A stretch of DNA of 13,856 nucleotides from Acidobacteriota bacterium. Its GTDB lineage: Bacteria; Acidobacteriota; Aminicenantia; Aminicenantales; Aminicenantaceae. This document shows positions 1-6,598 of this stretch, one piece after another. The translations under genes and the position numbers were made by a program. Each line of letters begins with the position of its first letter. Position 1 is the stretch's first letter. The notes below the pieces were generated by a model. It was not told the origin of the DNA, searched no databases, and saw only the letters and a list, made by a program, of their open reading frames with translations. The stretch is taken from positions 1 to 13,856 of the forward strand of contig JAUWSR010000062.1 in assembly GCA_030609975.1 (NCBI GenBank), in the 5' to 3' direction.

Positions 1-259
1 CAAAGGTTTTGACAAAATACCGGACGCTTTTCCATTCTTTGAAAAGTTCGCGGTGCTCATTGACAAATTTAAGCCAGCCCCGCATGGCAGAAGCGTGTTC
101 TTTCTCTTTGCCTTCCGCCACAATCCAACTTTCAACCTCATAAACGGAAGTTTTGCTTTTCTGCTTGCCATCTAAAGCAGCCGCCGACAGTATCATGCCT
201 CCTAAAATCCCCGAACTGAGGAATGTCCTGCGATCCATAGAGTGTCGGTCATTATTCAT
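1..259 (-). CDS. Tat-exported protein, 5' part only (cut by the window edge)
   Basis: The minus strand reads open from an ATG at 259 to the window edge, giving 86 residues of the N-terminus. A GGAGGAG ribosome binding site lies about 6 bases before the ATG. The protein starts MNNDRHSMDRRTFLSSG and continues into a hydrophobic stretch ending in SAAA. DRRTFL followed by a hydrophobic run is a twin-arginine export signal, so the product is probably exported folded. The mature start (VYEVESWIVAEGKEKEHASA) resembles the opening strand and helix of ferredoxin-like dimeric alpha/beta barrel proteins, and resembles in pattern the exported protein at 5723-6490. That fold is an inference from too little sequence to name a function. 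A second in-frame ATG at MDRRTF is possible, but the ribosome binding site favours the first. Confidence 0.7.
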   Translation of the reverse strand, partial: MNNDRHSMDRRTFLSSGILGGMILSAAALDGKQKSKTSVYEVESWIVAEGKEKEHASAMRGWLKFVNEHRELFKEWKSVRYFVKTF

Positions 260-308
260 CTGAGCTCCTCCTATTCAAATTCACAAGCAGTCTATCACAC
301 TAACTTGC

Positions 309-413
309 TTAGAATCACGATTTAGGCCCTAAAAACGAAGCTCTAAGCTGCGAAATAGAGTGAAAATTGGAGGTATCTCTAACAGTTTCAGGGATAACTC
401 GGGGGCTGCCCCC
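309..413 (-). repeat. Dispersed two-stem element, copy A
   Basis: This copy reads on the minus strand and begins 4 bases after the stop codon (418-420) of the ARPP-1-type gene, in the same sense. It opens with GGGGGC-A-GCCCCC (413 to 401), then CGAGTTAT, a shared mark with copy C. The second stem is CTCTA (360-356) with TAGGG (332-328), including one G-U pair, enclosing GCTTAGAGC. The copy ends at CTAAG near 310. The stem sequences differ from the other copies but the pairing is kept. Confidence 0.72.
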
Positions 414-417
414 AAAT

Positions 418-1398
418 TCAGCGGCGGAAGCGGGAGCGGCGGCGGGCACTGGAGATATCGCCGGTTTTTTCGCTTTCCGATATCACAAAAAAGGCAGCAT
501 GAATGATCTTTTTATCGACTTTGAGGGCCGAACCCACAAGATTCGCCCCGTCATAACGATAGTCCGACCCCTGCCCCACAGATTCATATTTCTTTTCCTT
601 GCACTTTAGAGTCTGAGCTAAAAAGTCTTGAGCCTTCTCCACCTGGGGCGGATCTTCTTTCCCATTCTTTTGCAGCAGTGCATCCATAGCATAACTTTTC
701 ACCAGTTTGGCATGGAGAAGTTTGTAGGCCGATTCCAATGATACAAAATCAAATCCCATTACCGCCTGGTCGATCATGGTCAGAAGTCCCCGCTGCTTGG
801 GAATAGCTGAGAAGGCTTTGAGATAATCATCCAATTCCTTGGTTTTAGCAGTAAAAACATCTCGCATGGCTTTTGTTTGGGAGCGTGCATCGGCTTCTTC
901 CGACAAATCCTCGATGGCCGTCCACACCGTACCTTGATCGGATCGAAATTCCCGTGATTCGTGCAAAGTGTCAGACACGCTCTTTGCTTTGATACGTCGG
1001 ATCTTGGTGGACATCATTGTGTCGGAGTCCTTAAATTCCTGTGATTTATAGGCCCACCGGCCCTGCTCCGTGCAGCTGACTGGAATAACAGTTTCCGCTT
1101 TTCCGCTGATGAGGATAGAGGTATTGAGCACCCGGTTTTGTTTCGCACCCACCACCTCCTCACCGTCCAGCAGCAGTACGGGGATATCGCCCTCATTGAT
1201 CACCTTGAGCTCCGGTACCGAGCCGGCCTTACTCACCTCAGCGATCTTGAGCACGTGTTTGTCCAAAGCTTCTTTCAAAGTGAGATATTCCGGATCGTGG
1301 TTCAATCCACACAACAACGGAAATACAGCCATGTTCTTGAAGTGTTGGCAGTCCCCGAATTGAAAACTTTGCAGATACTTTTTTATAACTGAATCCAT
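418..1398 (-). CDS. ARPP-1 / DUF6569-type protein
   Basis: This 326-residue protein has no signal peptide or membrane segment and is likely cytoplasmic. Residues 78-92 (LDGEEVVGAKQNRVL) and 104-115 (VIPVSCTEQGRW) match what I recall as the hallmark blocks of the ARPP-1 family (ARG and rhodanese-phosphatase-superfamily-associated protein, DUF6569). No enzymatic activity is established for that family as far as I know. A conserved basic tail, ARRRSRFRR, ends the protein. The start is ATG at 1398, with a strong purine-rich GGGGGGAGA just before it. The gene is flanked by spacers of about 140-160 bases, so it is probably transcribed alone; a promoter-like sequence lies at 1423-1453. Copy A of the dispersed repeat follows its stop codon. 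The family call rests on recalled motif similarity and could not be searched. Confidence 0.8.
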   Translation of the reverse strand: MDSVIKKYLQSFQFGDCQHFKNMAVFPLLCGLNHDPEYLTLKEALDKHVLKIAEVSKAGSVPELKVINEGDIPVLLLDGEEVVGAKQNRVLNTSILISGKAETVIPVSCTEQGRWAYKSQEFKDSDTMMSTKIRRIKAKSVSDTLHESREFRSDQGTVWTAIEDLSEEADARSQTKAMRDVFTAKTKELDDYLKAFSAIPKQRGLLTMIDQAVMGFDFVSLESAYKLLHAKLVKSYAMDALLQKNGKEDPPQVEKAQDFLAQTLKCKEKKYESVGQGSDYRYDGANLVGSALKVDKKIIHAAFFVISESEKTGDISSARRRSRFRR

Positions 1399-1422
1399 TC
1401 TCCCCCCTCATTGGAGTTAAAT

Positions 1423-1453
1423 ATTATATTATTAGTATCACAATTGCTGTCAT
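1423..1453 (-). promoter_or_regulatory. Candidate promoter for the ARPP-1-type gene
   Basis: On the minus strand, ATGACA (1453-1448) resembles a -35 box. TAATAT (1431-1426, 16-base spacer) or TATAAT (1428-1423, 19-base spacer) could be the -10 box. The surrounding 137-base spacer is AT-rich and has no other visible feature. Transcription would start about 20 bases before the ATG at 1398. Confidence 0.35.
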
Positions 1454-1535
1454 AGTTCAATATTTGTAGTTTGGCCGAAACAATTCGTTGATATTTAAGA
1501 GGTTAAAATATTTTTAGAGGATTTAAATTAAAAAG

Positions 1536-2399
1536 TCAGTTCCGCCATTCTTGACGCAAATATCCCCCAACAGAGCGAGTGATGTTATTGACACTCCGGG
1601 TGATTTCCTGATAGTCCATCTTCTCATGCCTCAACAGATCGCCCACTACAGTCAATTCATTTTGGATTTCCTGTAGATAATAAGAGAGATTTTCCCAAAA
1701 ACGAGGGAGATCGAGTTCAGGATCTTCTTTTTCCAGGAAATCATGCATAAGTTCTATCTTTCCGTTGCGGAGCTCCAAAAGCAGTTCATCGACCTCTATA
1801 AGAGCTTCCATCAACCACTCGTTTTCACCATCTTCCAACACGGACATGCCCTCGGCAAGTTTTTCTGGGACGGTTTTGAATCGGCAATTGAGAGCGTCGG
1901 TTCCCAATGGAATCCTTTTTTGATAAGTCACGCCCCGCGGATCTGTCTGCAGCCACCATTCGAAGTAGTGGGCTGTGCTGCAGAAAAACTTTTTATCTCT
2001 CTCGAGCAGAAGTACGACAGATTCCTCTTTAGCCTCGCCACACACCACACAAACTCCGGCTTCACCCCGTGCCGGACGGACAAGGCTATAATATGGAATA
2101 CGAAAATAATTTCCTTCCCCCTGAGGAGGAACGACTTCAGCTGGAAGCTTGATGTCCCCTCTCAGAGGTTTGGAATCAAAGGAAATGTGGATGGCGGCCC
2201 AGATCGGTCCTCGTGCCTTGCGCATCCAAAGCGGATTCCGGAAGGGATGATTGTTGCAGTAGGTTTTTGACGGCTCTTGGATCACAAAGCGACGGATCTC
2301 ACAAAACAGATCTTTCCTATCTTTCGATGGGTGATTATTTCCGTTTCCAGATCCGTTGAAGGGACAGGTCCCACAGCAGTCTTCTCCGTCCTTAAGCAC
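1536..2399 (-). CDS. Cys-rich protein with two putative metal-binding modules
   Basis: This 287-residue protein of unknown function has no export signal. It starts at GTG (2399), supported by GGAGGT placed 5 bases upstream. The N-terminal module (about 1-60) holds C8, C9, C12, C33, C48 and H51 in the form CCGTCPFN...FCEIRR...TYCNNHP, a pattern I associate with small Cys-rich domains that probably bind zinc. A second module has C117, C120, C140 and H144 (CVVCG...FFCSTAHYFEWW), like a TRASH/MYM-type treble-clef finger. The C-terminal third (about 178-287) is Glu/Leu-rich and helical, possibly a coiled coil. The two modules could mean a DNA-binding or scaffold protein, but nothing here identifies a partner. 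It is transcribed toward the ARPP-1-type gene with a 137-base gap. Confidence 0.75.
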   Translation of the reverse strand: MLKDGEDCCGTCPFNGSGNGNNHPSKDRKDLFCEIRRFVIQEPSKTYCNNHPFRNPLWMRKARGPIWAAIHISFDSKPLRGDIKLPAEVVPPQGEGNYFRIPYYSLVRPARGEAGVCVVCGEAKEESVVLLLERDKKFFCSTAHYFEWWLQTDPRGVTYQKRIPLGTDALNCRFKTVPEKLAEGMSVLEDGENEWLMEALIEVDELLLELRNGKIELMHDFLEKEDPELDLPRFWENLSYYLQEIQNELTVVGDLLRHEKMDYQEITRSVNNITRSVGGYLRQEWRN

Positions 2400-2446
2400 G
2401 CGTAACCTCCATTTAGAATTAGTCGTCCTGCTGCCGAATAAATTAA

Positions 2447-2530
2447 CCTTAAAATAAGATTTTTGGGCAATAACAGCATGTTTAAAACAGATTGTCTAGG
2501 GCATTATTGAGTTAAACCTTTTGAATTCAG
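2447..2530 (-). repeat. Dispersed two-stem element, decayed copy E
   Basis: Read on the minus strand, the segment ending at 2447 has CTGTTATTGCCCAAAAATC, closely matching the distal part of copy B (CTGTATTAGGCCCAAAAAC), and both end in TTTAAGG or TTTTAAGG. The second stem is present with its own sequence: CAATAA (2509-2504) pairs with TTATTG (2473-2468) across a 30-base loop. The GC hairpin that opens the full copies is not recognisable here. The copy lies downstream of the BNR protein stop codon (2575) in the same sense. Confidence 0.45.
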
Positions 2531-2545
2531 AGAGATAGCGCAGCC

Positions 2546-2574
2546 AACCCACAACACGAACAACACGCAACACG
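2546..2574. repeat. Short degenerate ACACG tandem repeat
   Basis: The plus strand shows ACAACACG-AACAACACG-CAACACG, about three units with a period of 7-9 bases, ending against the stop codon of the BNR protein. It may be a remnant of a simple repeat; no function can be read from it. Confidence 0.4.
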
Positions 2575-4332
2575 TCACTGAATGTCAGCGCGGATGGATT
2601 CAACCAGGAAGCCGGAGAGGTCTTCCTCCTCAGCCGTGGAGCGGAAGCGGAGGTAGCAAAGCCCGTCACCGGTGGGGTTGCGCAGCCTGAGTCTTTCCGG
2701 TTGCAGCACATCATCGATAAACACCCGGCAGCTGTGGATCTCTTCATCACTGCAGCCGTTCCATTCAAGTTTGATATCGTACCAGCGGCCTGTCTCCAAG
2801 GTCGTGCTCACATTGATCTTGCCAGCTTCAGGGATCTCGAAAACGTACATAGCCGCAGCGTCTCCCTCATTGTCCGAGGGATTATAGAAACAATGGGTCA
2901 AGCTGATCAGCCCTCCCTTGAAGTTTTTTCTAAGCATAATGCGGGTGTTTATCCGTCCCTCCCTGCCTGCCGGGAAATTCCAGCAGGCACCGTCCTGTTC
3001 GTTAAACACCCAATCGCATTTTTCCCTGCCCAGCTGCAGCACTTTTTGGTAGGGCCGGGATGGATGCTCGATCAGAGTAGCACCCAAGACACGGGAGTAA
3101 TAGTTGGTGACACCATAACGCTCTTTCGAGAGCTTAAAAACACAAAGATCCTCATAGCCCAGAGAAAAATCCGTGCTGCGGCTCCTCTCGTACAGCCAGC
3201 CGATATCAAAGATCACAGCCTGCCGGTGCAGGGACTCATGCCCGATGGCATCATCATCCTGTCCCGAGAAAACTATCACCTTGTTATCCCGTGTGACCGT
3301 GAATTTCTGATGGTGGATTCCGGCATCATAGGCCGGCAAAAAAGAGAATACCAGCTCATGCCGCCTCTTGCCTAACATCACTTCCCGGAACCCGATCCAG
3401 CTCCGCCCGTCATCCTCTGAAATTGCAGCGTGCAGGACATCGCGCGCGGTATTGTGGAAACTACCGTCCCGGGTCACACCCGTACGAGGCATGGAGTGAA
3501 GCCACATGATCAACAGCCTCCCATCCGGGAGGCGCTGCAGCTGCACATTGCTGAACACACCCACAAAGCGCGAGGGGCGTGGCTCGGTCCAGGTTTTTCC
3601 CCAATCATCGGAAAAACACTCCCAAAGATGGTCCTGAGAGTTGCGGGTCAGCATCCAGATCTTGCCGTTGTCGAGCTCAATCATCTGGGGAGAACCAGCA
3701 GGATTGTCCCAACGGCCGGGAAAATCAGGAGCGGCGACCAAGTTTGAAGGCCCATTCCATGTCTGCCCGTCATCATCCGAATAATAGGAAACCACCCCTC
3801 CCTCCGCAGGCACAGCAGCCAGCAAACGGTGGAAACCCGTGGATTCCTCCTCACGCAGCCAGATAAAACTTCCGGAGGTAAAGGTCACATGAAAGGGAAG
3901 GCGTTTCTCTTCGCTCCAGATGGACCGCTTGTTTTGAGTCCGGGTCAACCGTCCATCACCCCGGGTATACATCATATAGATCTCGCCGCTGTAGGGATTG
4001 ACCTTTGTGATCTCACTGCGGGAACCCTTTCCGGTATCCAGGAGGAGCTGACTTAGGTGCCAGCTTTCACCTCCGTCATAGGAAACATCCTCATATACAA
4101 AACTACCGCTGCCTTCATTGCCGGGGCCGATTCGATAAAAAAAGTGGATCCCGTCCTCGGGGTCAGTGAAAAGAGAACCGCCGTTTGTGACCGGGACGTA
4201 AAGGAAAACAGGTGCGTATACATCGGAAGGACGTATGGGCAGCCTGAGATCTTGCGGATGTAATCCAGCCAGGCAAAGAAACATACCAAACACAAAACCG
4301 AGGATTTTGTTAATTTTCAGATGATCTCTCAT
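2575..4332 (-). CDS. Secreted BNR/Asp-box (sialidase-fold) protein
   Basis: The product is 585 residues from ATG 4332. A farther-upstream ATG at 4395 is in frame, but only 4332 is preceded by a GGGGAG ribosome binding site (7-base spacing) and gives a signal peptide (MRDHLKINKILGFVFGMFLC, cleavage near 25). Four Asp boxes mark a beta-propeller of the sialidase/BNR type: SYDGGESW (84-91), SDDDGQTW (185-192), SDDWGKTW (241-248) and SEDDGRSW (305-312). Residues about 415-585 form a separate beta-rich domain, perhaps a jelly-roll or LamG-like carbohydrate-binding module (inference). I do not see the FRIP motif or a clear arginine triad of true GH33 sialidases, so the substrate is open; a glycan-active exported hydrolase or lectin is plausible. 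It is the first gene of the minus-strand series and lies divergent from the lipoprotein at 4478. Confidence 0.82.
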   Translation of the reverse strand: MRDHLKINKILGFVFGMFLCLAGLHPQDLRLPIRPSDVYAPVFLYVPVTNGGSLFTDPEDGIHFFYRIGPGNEGSGSFVYEDVSYDGGESWHLSQLLLDTGKGSRSEITKVNPYSGEIYMMYTRGDGRLTRTQNKRSIWSEEKRLPFHVTFTSGSFIWLREEESTGFHRLLAAVPAEGGVVSYYSDDDGQTWNGPSNLVAAPDFPGRWDNPAGSPQMIELDNGKIWMLTRNSQDHLWECFSDDWGKTWTEPRPSRFVGVFSNVQLQRLPDGRLLIMWLHSMPRTGVTRDGSFHNTARDVLHAAISEDDGRSWIGFREVMLGKRRHELVFSFLPAYDAGIHHQKFTVTRDNKVIVFSGQDDDAIGHESLHRQAVIFDIGWLYERSRSTDFSLGYEDLCVFKLSKERYGVTNYYSRVLGATLIEHPSRPYQKVLQLGREKCDWVFNEQDGACWNFPAGREGRINTRIMLRKNFKGGLISLTHCFYNPSDNEGDAAAMYVFEIPEAGKINVSTTLETGRWYDIKLEWNGCSDEEIHSCRVFIDDVLQPERLRLRNPTGDGLCYLRFRSTAEEEDLSGFLVESIRADIQ

Positions 4333-4422
4333 CGATGTTCTCCCCATTTCTTTTGATTTTACAACATTTTGGCTGTCTAGCGAAGGACAAATCAAACATG
4401 GTCTTGCATCTTTAAAGGAAAT

Positions 4423-4454
4423 TTGTCATAAATGAACTGCTCCAATACTATAAT
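4423..4454 (+). promoter_or_regulatory. Candidate promoter for the SOR-like lipoprotein
   Basis: TTGTCA (4423-4428) is a good -35 box. TACTAT (4446-4451) follows with a 17-base spacer, and TATAAT (4449-4454) overlaps it with a 20-base spacer. The gene starts at 4478 with a GAGGAGGGAGAA ribosome binding site. The 145-base divergent spacer between this gene and the BNR protein gene shows nothing else clear. Confidence 0.45.
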
Positions 4455-4477
4455 AAGTCGAATTTGAGGAGGGAGAA

Positions 4478-4948
4478 ATGAGTAAACAGACGCTTTGGGG
4501 AATGTGTTCTGTTTTGGCAATTTTAGCTTTGATGGTTTTCCCTACCGGGTGCGCCAAAGATACGCCAGACGAAGACACGGCCACGATCGCGCCGGCCGAG
4601 GAACAGCCCGCCCAGGCAGAAGAAACGATTTATACATCTGCAGATGCCGGTCCTTATGAGGGGAAAAAAGACGGCCATCTTCCGCAGCTTGTCTGGGAAA
4701 AAACCGGGGGCGGCCTCAGAGTGACCATAACCGTCAACCACGAGATGAATGCTGAAACTCCTCATTACATTATGTGGATAAAACTCATGGACGGAGAGGA
4801 CGATCTTCTGGAAGAAAAAGAGTTTCAGGCCACGGACGAAAAAGCCGTAGCCGTTTTCGACCTTCCCACTGTTCCTTCAGAACTCAAGGCCTACGAAAAA
4901 TGCAACCTCCATGGCATCTGGCTGACTACCGTAAAAATTGAGGATTAG
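4478..4948 (+). CDS. Superoxide-reductase-like (desulfoferrodoxin-fold) lipoprotein
   Basis: This 156-residue protein begins with a lipoprotein signal (hydrophobic 10-22, then PTGC with C25 as the lipidated residue) and an Ala/Glu/Pro-rich linker (30-55). Residues 60-156 match the catalytic SOR domain. H67 (GHLPQL), H88 (VNHEM), H96 (PHYIMWI), C142 and H145 (CNLHGIW) occupy the places of the four His and one Cys that bind the iron centre in neelaredoxin and desulfoferrodoxin. The residues just before the first His are KKDGH rather than the usual EKH, so the active-site lysine is missing or shifted. SOR reduces superoxide to peroxide and is normally cytoplasmic; this one would sit on the outside of a membrane. 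The ribosome binding site is near-ideal. The gene stands alone and runs directly into repeat copy B. An alternative role is metal binding without superoxide reduction. Confidence 0.82.
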   Translation: MSKQTLWGMCSVLAILALMVFPTGCAKDTPDEDTATIAPAEEQPAQAEETIYTSADAGPYEGKKDGHLPQLVWEKTGGGLRVTITVNHEMNAETPHYIMWIKLMDGEDDLLEEKEFQATDEKAVAVFDLPTVPSELKAYEKCNLHGIWLTTVKIED

Positions 4949-5052
4949 GGACAGTCCCCAAGACATGTTGAAAACAAAAGAGTTAGCCCCGATATTTGCC
5001 TAAAAAGTTAGCTTAAATCCACTGTATTAGGCCCAAAAACAGCACTTTAAGG
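4948..5052 (+). repeat. Dispersed two-stem element, copy B
   Basis: Hairpin 1, GGGAC-A-GTCCC (4948-4958), uses the last G of the lipoprotein stop codon. GTTGAAAACAAAAGAGTTA follows, nearly identical to copy D. Stem 2 is GCCTAA (4998-5003) with TTAGGC (5027-5032), a perfect 6-bp pair enclosing GCTTAAATCCAC. The copy ends CTTTAAGG at 5052, and these bases supply the stop codon (5047-5049) of the convergent thioesterase gene. It therefore fills the whole space between two convergent genes and could act as a two-way terminator (inference). Confidence 0.8.
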
Positions 5053-5448
5053 TATTTTTCTTGCCAAGATAGGAGTCGGCTTCCTGTTCTCATCAACAGC
5101 AACAAAAACAACTTCAGCCTCAGTCACCGGCACCGTTTCCTGACTGTCAAAACGGGTGGCCTCAACAACACATTTGGTCGTAACTGAGGTTTTGCCCACC
5201 CGCACGGTTTCGGTGTAAAAACTGACAAGATCCCCCACAAATACGGGCTTGTGGAACACCACCTTGTCCATGGCCACAGTCACAAAATTCAAGGGGCCGC
5301 ACGTCCTGCGCGCCTCGATGGCAGCCGCCAAGTCGATATGACTAAGGATAATCCCTCCAAATATGGTCCCATGCCTGTTGGTATCCTTGGGTAAAAGCGT
5401 TATGCGGAGCGCCGGATCGGTCCTGTCTTGCACACGTGATCCCTCCAT
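5047..5448 (-). CDS. Acyl-CoA thioesterase, hotdog fold (YciA-like)
   Basis: The product is 133 residues from ATG 5448, which follows GGAGGAGGAG by 6 bases. An ATG at 5487 is in frame, but it has no ribosome binding site and adds sequence not typical of the family. The hotdog acyl-CoA thioesterase signature is at 19-45: LPKDTNRHGTIFGG followed by HIDLAAAIEA, with D22, N24, G27 and the probable catalytic D39. Then come the VTVAMDKVVFHKPVFVGD strand pair (56-73) and the VVFVAVDENRKPTPI end (113-127), as in the YciA family. It hydrolyses acyl-CoA to free acid and CoA in the cytoplasm; chain length cannot be read. A 29-codon reading frame ends one base before its start. The last codons overlap repeat copy B. 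Confidence 0.9.
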   Translation of the reverse strand: MEGSRVQDRTDPALRITLLPKDTNRHGTIFGGIILSHIDLAAAIEARRTCGPLNFVTVAMDKVVFHKPVFVGDLVSFYTETVRVGKTSVTTKCVVEATRFDSQETVPVTEAEVVFVAVDENRKPTPILARKIP

Positions 5449-5449
5449 T

Positions 5450-5539
5450 TTACGCTCCTCCTCCGGCCAATTTCCTACCGACTTCAATGGCCTGCATGTT
5501 GAGCTCAGCCTTTGAAGCGAACAGTTTAGGCACCTGCAT
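5450..5539 (-). CDS. Possible 29-residue leader peptide or gene remnant
   Basis: A 29-codon frame (MQVPKLFASKAELN then MQAIEVGRKLAGGGA) starts at ATG 5539 after a GGAAAGGAG sequence and stops one base before the thioesterase ATG. Its last codons contain the thioesterase ribosome binding site, as expected for translational coupling. The sequence vaguely recalls the C-terminal tail of 2-oxoacid oxidoreductase gamma subunits (N-x-x-A-x-E-x-G), so it may be a remnant. The rest of the 274-base spacer (5540-5722) holds no convincing gene; an open frame there ends at TGA 5540-5542 but has no good start. Confidence 0.3.
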   Translation of the reverse strand: MQVPKLFASKAELNMQAIEVGRKLAGGGA

Positions 5540-5722
5540 TCACTTCTCCTTTCCAGACAGATTTTTTCTTAAATCAGAGGACTTTTTGATGATCCCTCCT
5601 TCCAAACACAAGATAATCGAGCCTATCCCATTTGTTTGGTTTATAGAGCTCGTCATCCCCAATATCATGATGTGTTCGGATTCAGAATATGGATTTATCG
5701 AAAAGGAGTCAAATCTGACAGG

Positions 5723-6490
5723 CTATTTCTCTTGAGCCGTATAGGAAAGATCGGGACGAAAGATGCCTGTCTTGGTCTCGGATTTCCGCAGGCATTGATC
5801 CATCCGCCGCAATCTTTCCTGCCCCTCCTCACCAGCGGCCTCCCAGAAGCTCTCGGAATTCACATGCCAGGCTGCAGCACTCTGGCTGATTCCCATTCCG
5901 ATATAGAGAGGCACTTCTGTACCCAGGTCGCCTTGATAAATCATGTAAGCGTGGGGATTTTTTAATTCTTGGTTGAATATTACCCATTCTTTGAATATGC
6001 CCTCAAAAGTTCCCTCTTTGCTGATCTTAAGATAGAAAAAATGCCACATACGGAAGGTATTTTCCTCTGGTTTTTGCTGCGTCTCCGGGATAAAAGAAAG
6101 GTCCGGCCGAGGACGAACCACCCAAAATTTTTCATACTCGATGATCTCGGACAAGCGCTCATGCATAGCCTGGATCTTGTCCATCCCGATCTTTTGCATG
6201 ACGTTACCAAATTGAGTATAGAGTTTGTCGATCCCCGCAAAATTGTCCAACTCAAAAACAAAGTAGTAGCGGTAATCGTCCGTCACAAAAGTGCTCCAAC
6301 TGTAGGGAAGGTCATATTCCATGGTCTTTTTAATTTCCGCTTCATAAGCTTCAATACCTGAGGGCTTAACTAAAAGCTCTTCCACCAACATCAGCAGGGG
6401 AGGTTCATCTTGGGCACTCGCGGGATGCAGGAAGTACCCGAAGCAGAATAGAAAGAGCAAAATCAGGTGACGCGAAAATCTATGCCGCAT
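5723..6490 (-). CDS. Exported protein with two internal repeats, function unknown
   Basis: This 255-residue protein has a Sec signal peptide (hydrophobic 9-21, cleavage after ASA-Q near 27). The mature part is duplicated: about 32-133 and 144-250 each begin with a beta strand (LLMLVEELLV and RMWHFFYLKI), continue through a helix and strands, and end RPDLSF (128-133) or RPDLSY (245-250). Each half fits a ferredoxin-like dimeric alpha/beta barrel pattern, as in NIPSNAP or ABM proteins; that is an inference from the strand-helix order. The aromatic-rich segments suggest a ligand pocket. There are no catalytic residues I can name. A GAGGAGAGG ribosome binding site precedes ATG 6490. The gene lies 108 bases after the beta-lactamase-fold gene and may be cotranscribed with it. 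The partial protein at 1-259 may be a distant relative. Confidence 0.75.
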   Translation of the reverse strand: MRHRFSRHLILLFLFCFGYFLHPASAQDEPPLLMLVEELLVKPSGIEAYEAEIKKTMEYDLPYSWSTFVTDDYRYYFVFELDNFAGIDKLYTQFGNVMQKIGMDKIQAMHERLSEIIEYEKFWVVRPRPDLSFIPETQQKPEENTFRMWHFFYLKISKEGTFEGIFKEWVIFNQELKNPHAYMIYQGDLGTEVPLYIGMGISQSAAAWHVNSESFWEAAGEEGQERLRRMDQCLRKSETKTGIFRPDLSYTAQEK

Positions 6491-6598
6491 AAGGCCTCTC
6501 CTCTATATCATTCCATTTCCATAGTAGTAAACGAGATTCAATATTACAAGCGAGAGGGTATCCTAAGTTGCCATGACCAACCATTAATGATTTGCGCG

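Noticed and set aside
5540..5722. In-frame continuation of about 60 open codons after the stop of the two-repeat exported protein
   Set aside because: An open stretch of that length is not unusual by chance, and the protein already ends at the conserved RPDLSY end of its second repeat, so readthrough is not supported.
5436..5735. Plus-strand open frame of 99 codons in the spacer between the thioesterase and the two-repeat exported protein
   Set aside because: It has no ribosome binding site and no recognisable motif, and it partly overlaps the thioesterase start on the other strand.
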